A stretch of DNA of 64,000 bases from Pontivivens sp032464575 (lineage in GTDB: Bacteria > Pseudomonadota > Alphaproteobacteria > Rhodobacterales > Rhodobacteraceae): contig JAWDKM010000001.1 of assembly GCA_032464575.1 (NCBI GenBank), positions 124,001 to 188,000 of the forward strand, read 5' to 3'. A program made the translations under genes and the position numbers. Below the pieces are notes generated by a model. The model saw only the letters and a list, made by a program, of their open reading frames with translations, was not told the origin of the DNA and did no database searches. This document shows positions 62,017 through 64,000 of the stretch, piece by piece (the first letter of the stretch is position 1; the number at the start of each line of letters is the position of its first letter).

Positions 62017-62872
62017 CCGCCGGGCTGCGCAGGTTGAGGAAATTGGCGACGAGGATCAGCGCCCCACCCGCGAGGATCGCCAGCGCGAAGGGCTCGCCGT
62101 AGAGCGCCCAGCCCACCACCGCGACCAGCGGCAGCCGCGCGAAGTCGAGCGGGGCCACCACCGAGGCGGGCGCGAGCATCAGCGCCCGCGTCAGGCAGTA
62201 ATGCGCGGACAGCCCGCAGATCGAGACGAGCACGAGGAACGGCACCGCGCCCCGCGCGGGTGCGGCGATATCCCCGTCGAAACCCGCGCAGACCAGCGCG
62301 AAAACCGTCTGCATCGCCGTCAGCCAGAACAGGATGCCGGTCGTCGTCTCCGTCTCCGACAAGGCCTTGGTCGCGATGTAGCTGACGGCAAAGCCGATGG
62401 CGCAGAGGGCGGCGGCCATCACCCCGGGCTCCAGCTCCACAGCACCCGGGCGCGCCACCACCAGCACCCCGGCGAAGCCCAGCAGCACCGCGAGCCCCTT
62501 GCGCCAGGTCAGCGCCTCGCCCAGCAGCAGCGGTGCGGCCAGCGCGACCCATAGCGGCGTGGTGAACTCAAGTGCGACGACCTGCGCCAGCGGAATGGTG
62601 GCGACGGCGAAGAACCACAGGTTCTGCCCGGTGAAATGCCCCACGTTCCGAACGACATGCAGCCGGAACCGCGCGAACCGGATCTCGCCCAGGTGCCCCG
62701 TCAGCCCGCCGAGGCCCAGCACGATGCCCACCCCGATGATCGAGCGGTAGAGCATCAGCTCGAACGTGTCGTGATCGGCCGCGATCTCCCGCCCCGCGAC
62801 GGCCATCGCGGCGAAGGAGCATGTCGCGCCGATCATCCACAGAACGGCGCCGAGCCGCGCACGGCCTGTCAT
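61997..62872 (-). CDS. DMT-superfamily (EamA) transporter (copy 2)
   Basis: 291 residues, ten helices in two repeats (GAVLWMIGATCSFAAMAVAG, NLWFFAVATIPLAQVVALEF, KGLAVLLGFAGVLVVARPG, VVGWALYGEPFALAILAGGA). Substrate unknown. GGGAGA precedes the ATG. Overlaps the convergent SMR gene at its 3' end. Only distantly like copy 1. Confidence 0.9.
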   Translation of the reverse strand: MTGRARLGAVLWMIGATCSFAAMAVAGREIAADHDTFELMLYRSIIGVGIVLGLGGLTGHLGEIRFARFRLHVVRNVGHFTGQNLWFFAVATIPLAQVVALEFTTPLWVALAAPLLLGEALTWRKGLAVLLGFAGVLVVARPGAVELEPGVMAAALCAIGFAVSYIATKALSETETTTGILFWLTAMQTVFALVCAGFDGDIAAPARGAVPFLVLVSICGLSAHYCLTRALMLAPASVVAPLDFARLPLVAVVGWALYGEPFALAILAGGALILVANFLNLRSPAVTASRS

Positions 62873-62941
62873 GGCAATCTCCCGAAGCGAAACGGGCGCC
62901 CGGTGTCTCCGGACGCCTGATTGAAACGATGGGGCCCCGGA

Positions 62942-64000
62942 TCAGGACGTGATGCCGAGATCCCGGAGCGCCTCCATGGTCAGGGCAGGCGTGTCGTAGC
63001 CGAGGTCGAGCTGATAGGCCCGGATCGCGGAGCGTGTCCGCGGCCCTGCCACGCCATCGATGCCGCCATTGTAGAAACCGCGAGCCCGCAGCGCTCGCTG
63101 CACGTCGCGGACCAGCACGCGGGTATAGGCGGTGTCGCAGAGCACGTTGACCCAGACCTGATCGGCGGGCTGGACCTGCACGGGCTCCTCGACGGTGCGG
63201 AAGGTGGCGGGCACCTCGATCCGCTCGATCTGCTCGGGCCGGTCGACGACGCGACGCTCCACGTCGCGGGTCACGGCAGGCACCACGACCTCGACGGTGC
63301 GGGCGGGCTCGACCACGACGCGGCGCGTGACCTCCCGCGTGACGGCGGGAATGGTGACGACGCGCGTGCTCTCGGCCCGGAGGAGCTCCTGCCGGCGCAC
63401 CGTCTCTAAGGTCGCGGGATACTCGACCAGCGTCTCGGTGGCACCGCCGGCAAGCGTGCGGTTGCCGATGACGCGGCCGCCGTTGAGGCTGGAGCCGGTG
63501 GGCACGATGCGGCCCGACGGCTCCCACGCGCGATAGGCAGGGCGGGAGGGCACCTGCTCGATCACCTCGCGGAACTCGGCCGGAACAGTCACCGTCTCCT
63601 CCCGCGCGGGCTCGACCACCACGGTTTCGGTGACGGTGTCGTAGACGGCGGGGATGACCTCGACGCGGGTATAGGCCTCCTCGACCACGACGGGCACCGT
63701 CTCGGTGCGGTAGGTCGCGGGGATCACCTCGAACCGCTCGGTCGCTTCCTGATCGACCACCTGGCTGAACCGCGTCTCGAACCGGGCCGGGCGGGTCGCC
63801 TGGGCGTAGCATTGACCCGGCAGCGCATCGGGCGGACCGTCGTTGAAGTTGCCCCCCGCAGCGGCGAGCAGCGTGAGATCCGTGGTCGCGACCGGCTCCG
63901 CCGCACCCGGCTCCTCCACCCGCTCGGGCAGGCGCGTGTCGCCCAGCCCGCAGGCGCCCAGTCCGAGGCAGGCGGCCGTCGCCAGAAGCAAAACTCGTAT
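62942..64000 (-). CDS. Repeat-bearing peptidoglycan-binding lipoprotein (5' end outside window)
   Basis: At least 352 residues; the frame is still open at the window edge, and the true start is probably just outside (reads IRVLLLATAACLGLGACGLG, a signal peptide with lipobox LGAC). The middle carries six to seven imperfect repeats of about 23 residues with core VPAxxRxVxxxVVVEPAR (for example VVTIPAVTREVTRRVVVEPA, VEVVVPAVTRDVERRVVDRP). The C-terminus is a peptidoglycan-binding domain (VQRALRARGFYNGGIDGVAG). Probably ties the outer membrane to the cell wall. Confidence 0.85.
   Translation of the reverse strand: MRVLLLATAACLGLGACGLGDTRLPERVEEPGAAEPVATTDLTLLAAAGGNFNDGPPDALPGQCYAQATRPARFETRFSQVVDQEATERFEVIPATYRTETVPVVVEEAYTRVEVIPAVYDTVTETVVVEPAREETVTVPAEFREVIEQVPSRPAYRAWEPSGRIVPTGSSLNGGRVIGNRTLAGGATETLVEYPATLETVRRQELLRAESTRVVTIPAVTREVTRRVVVEPARTVEVVVPAVTRDVERRVVDRPEQIERIEVPATFRTVEEPVQVQPADQVWVNVLCDTAYTRVLVRDVQRALRARGFYNGGIDGVAGPRTRSAIRAYQLDLGYDTPALTMEALRDLGITS

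Overview
The window is a stretch of high-GC chromosome from an alphaproteobacterium, most likely of the Rhodobacterales (Roseobacter/Rhodobacter group). The evidence is the gene content and order (ftsB-pdhA-pdhB with a lipoyl domain fused to E1 beta, a zapA/tkt/pgk/fba cluster, purL-GNAT-bolA-grxD, pyrG-secG, a fused indolepyruvate ferredoxin oxidoreductase, a TakP-like TRAP system, DUF2852) and an intergenic motif (GCCTCCGGCGGG followed by an ATATTT-like run) that I recall from this family. I see no tRNA, rRNA, CRISPR array, insertion sequence or phage gene. Almost everything looks like core chromosome with short operons and many 4-bp start/stop overlaps.

Layout. 1-12.6 kb is central carbon metabolism and division: pdhB (cut by the window edge), pdhA, an FtsB-like protein, class I aldolase, pgk and tkt, with an aldo/keto reductase, SDR, YceI, RidA and two LysR/PPC-type genes between them; zapA and an ArsC-like protein diverge from tkt. 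12.6-17.5 kb holds a secreted protein/TetR/patatin set, a small ClpX-zinc-finger/HTH protein with a striking hairpin at its ribosome site, NUDIX, monothiol glutaredoxin, BolA and GNAT. 17.6-30.5 kb has purL, a LysR gene next to a CPA1 antiporter, a candidate small RNA, another LysR, HxlR divergent from a 1136-residue indolepyruvate oxidoreductase, pyrG, secG and a hemerythrin.

30.5-38.4 kb is the branched-chain amino acid region: a lower-GC orphan gene with a nuclease-like PD-(D/E)XK signature abuts ilvC; two Lrp-type regulators flank a DUF6980 protein; then an ilvI-ilvN operon carries two exported proteins between its subunits and is preceded by a leader peptide (Met-Ser-Ile-Val-Val-Leu-Ile...) and a terminator, i.e. 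a classical attenuator. 38.4-47.2 kb holds YihY, DUF998, a NarL-type two-component pair and a divergent TRAP transporter of the alpha-keto-acid (TakP) type that the pair probably controls.

47.2-64 kb holds two tandem PRC-barrel-like secreted paralogues, Bpt, RDD and DUF2852 membrane proteins, a PAS-GGDEF-EAL protein, about 1.24 kb with no convincing gene, a compact operon (DMT exporter, P-loop ATPase, metA, hydrolase, ppk2, TetR), a FadL-like porin, ppa, a TetR-SMR exporter pair, a second DMT exporter and, at the edge, a repeat-bearing peptidoglycan-binding lipoprotein.

The most interesting points are the ilv attenuator together with the two exported proteins translationally coupled inside ilvI-ilvN, the orphan PD-(D/E)XK gene, the ClpX-zinc-finger/HTH gene, the candidate small RNA at 22.2-22.3 kb, and the residue (Glu111) that predicts acetyl rather than succinyl specificity for MetA.
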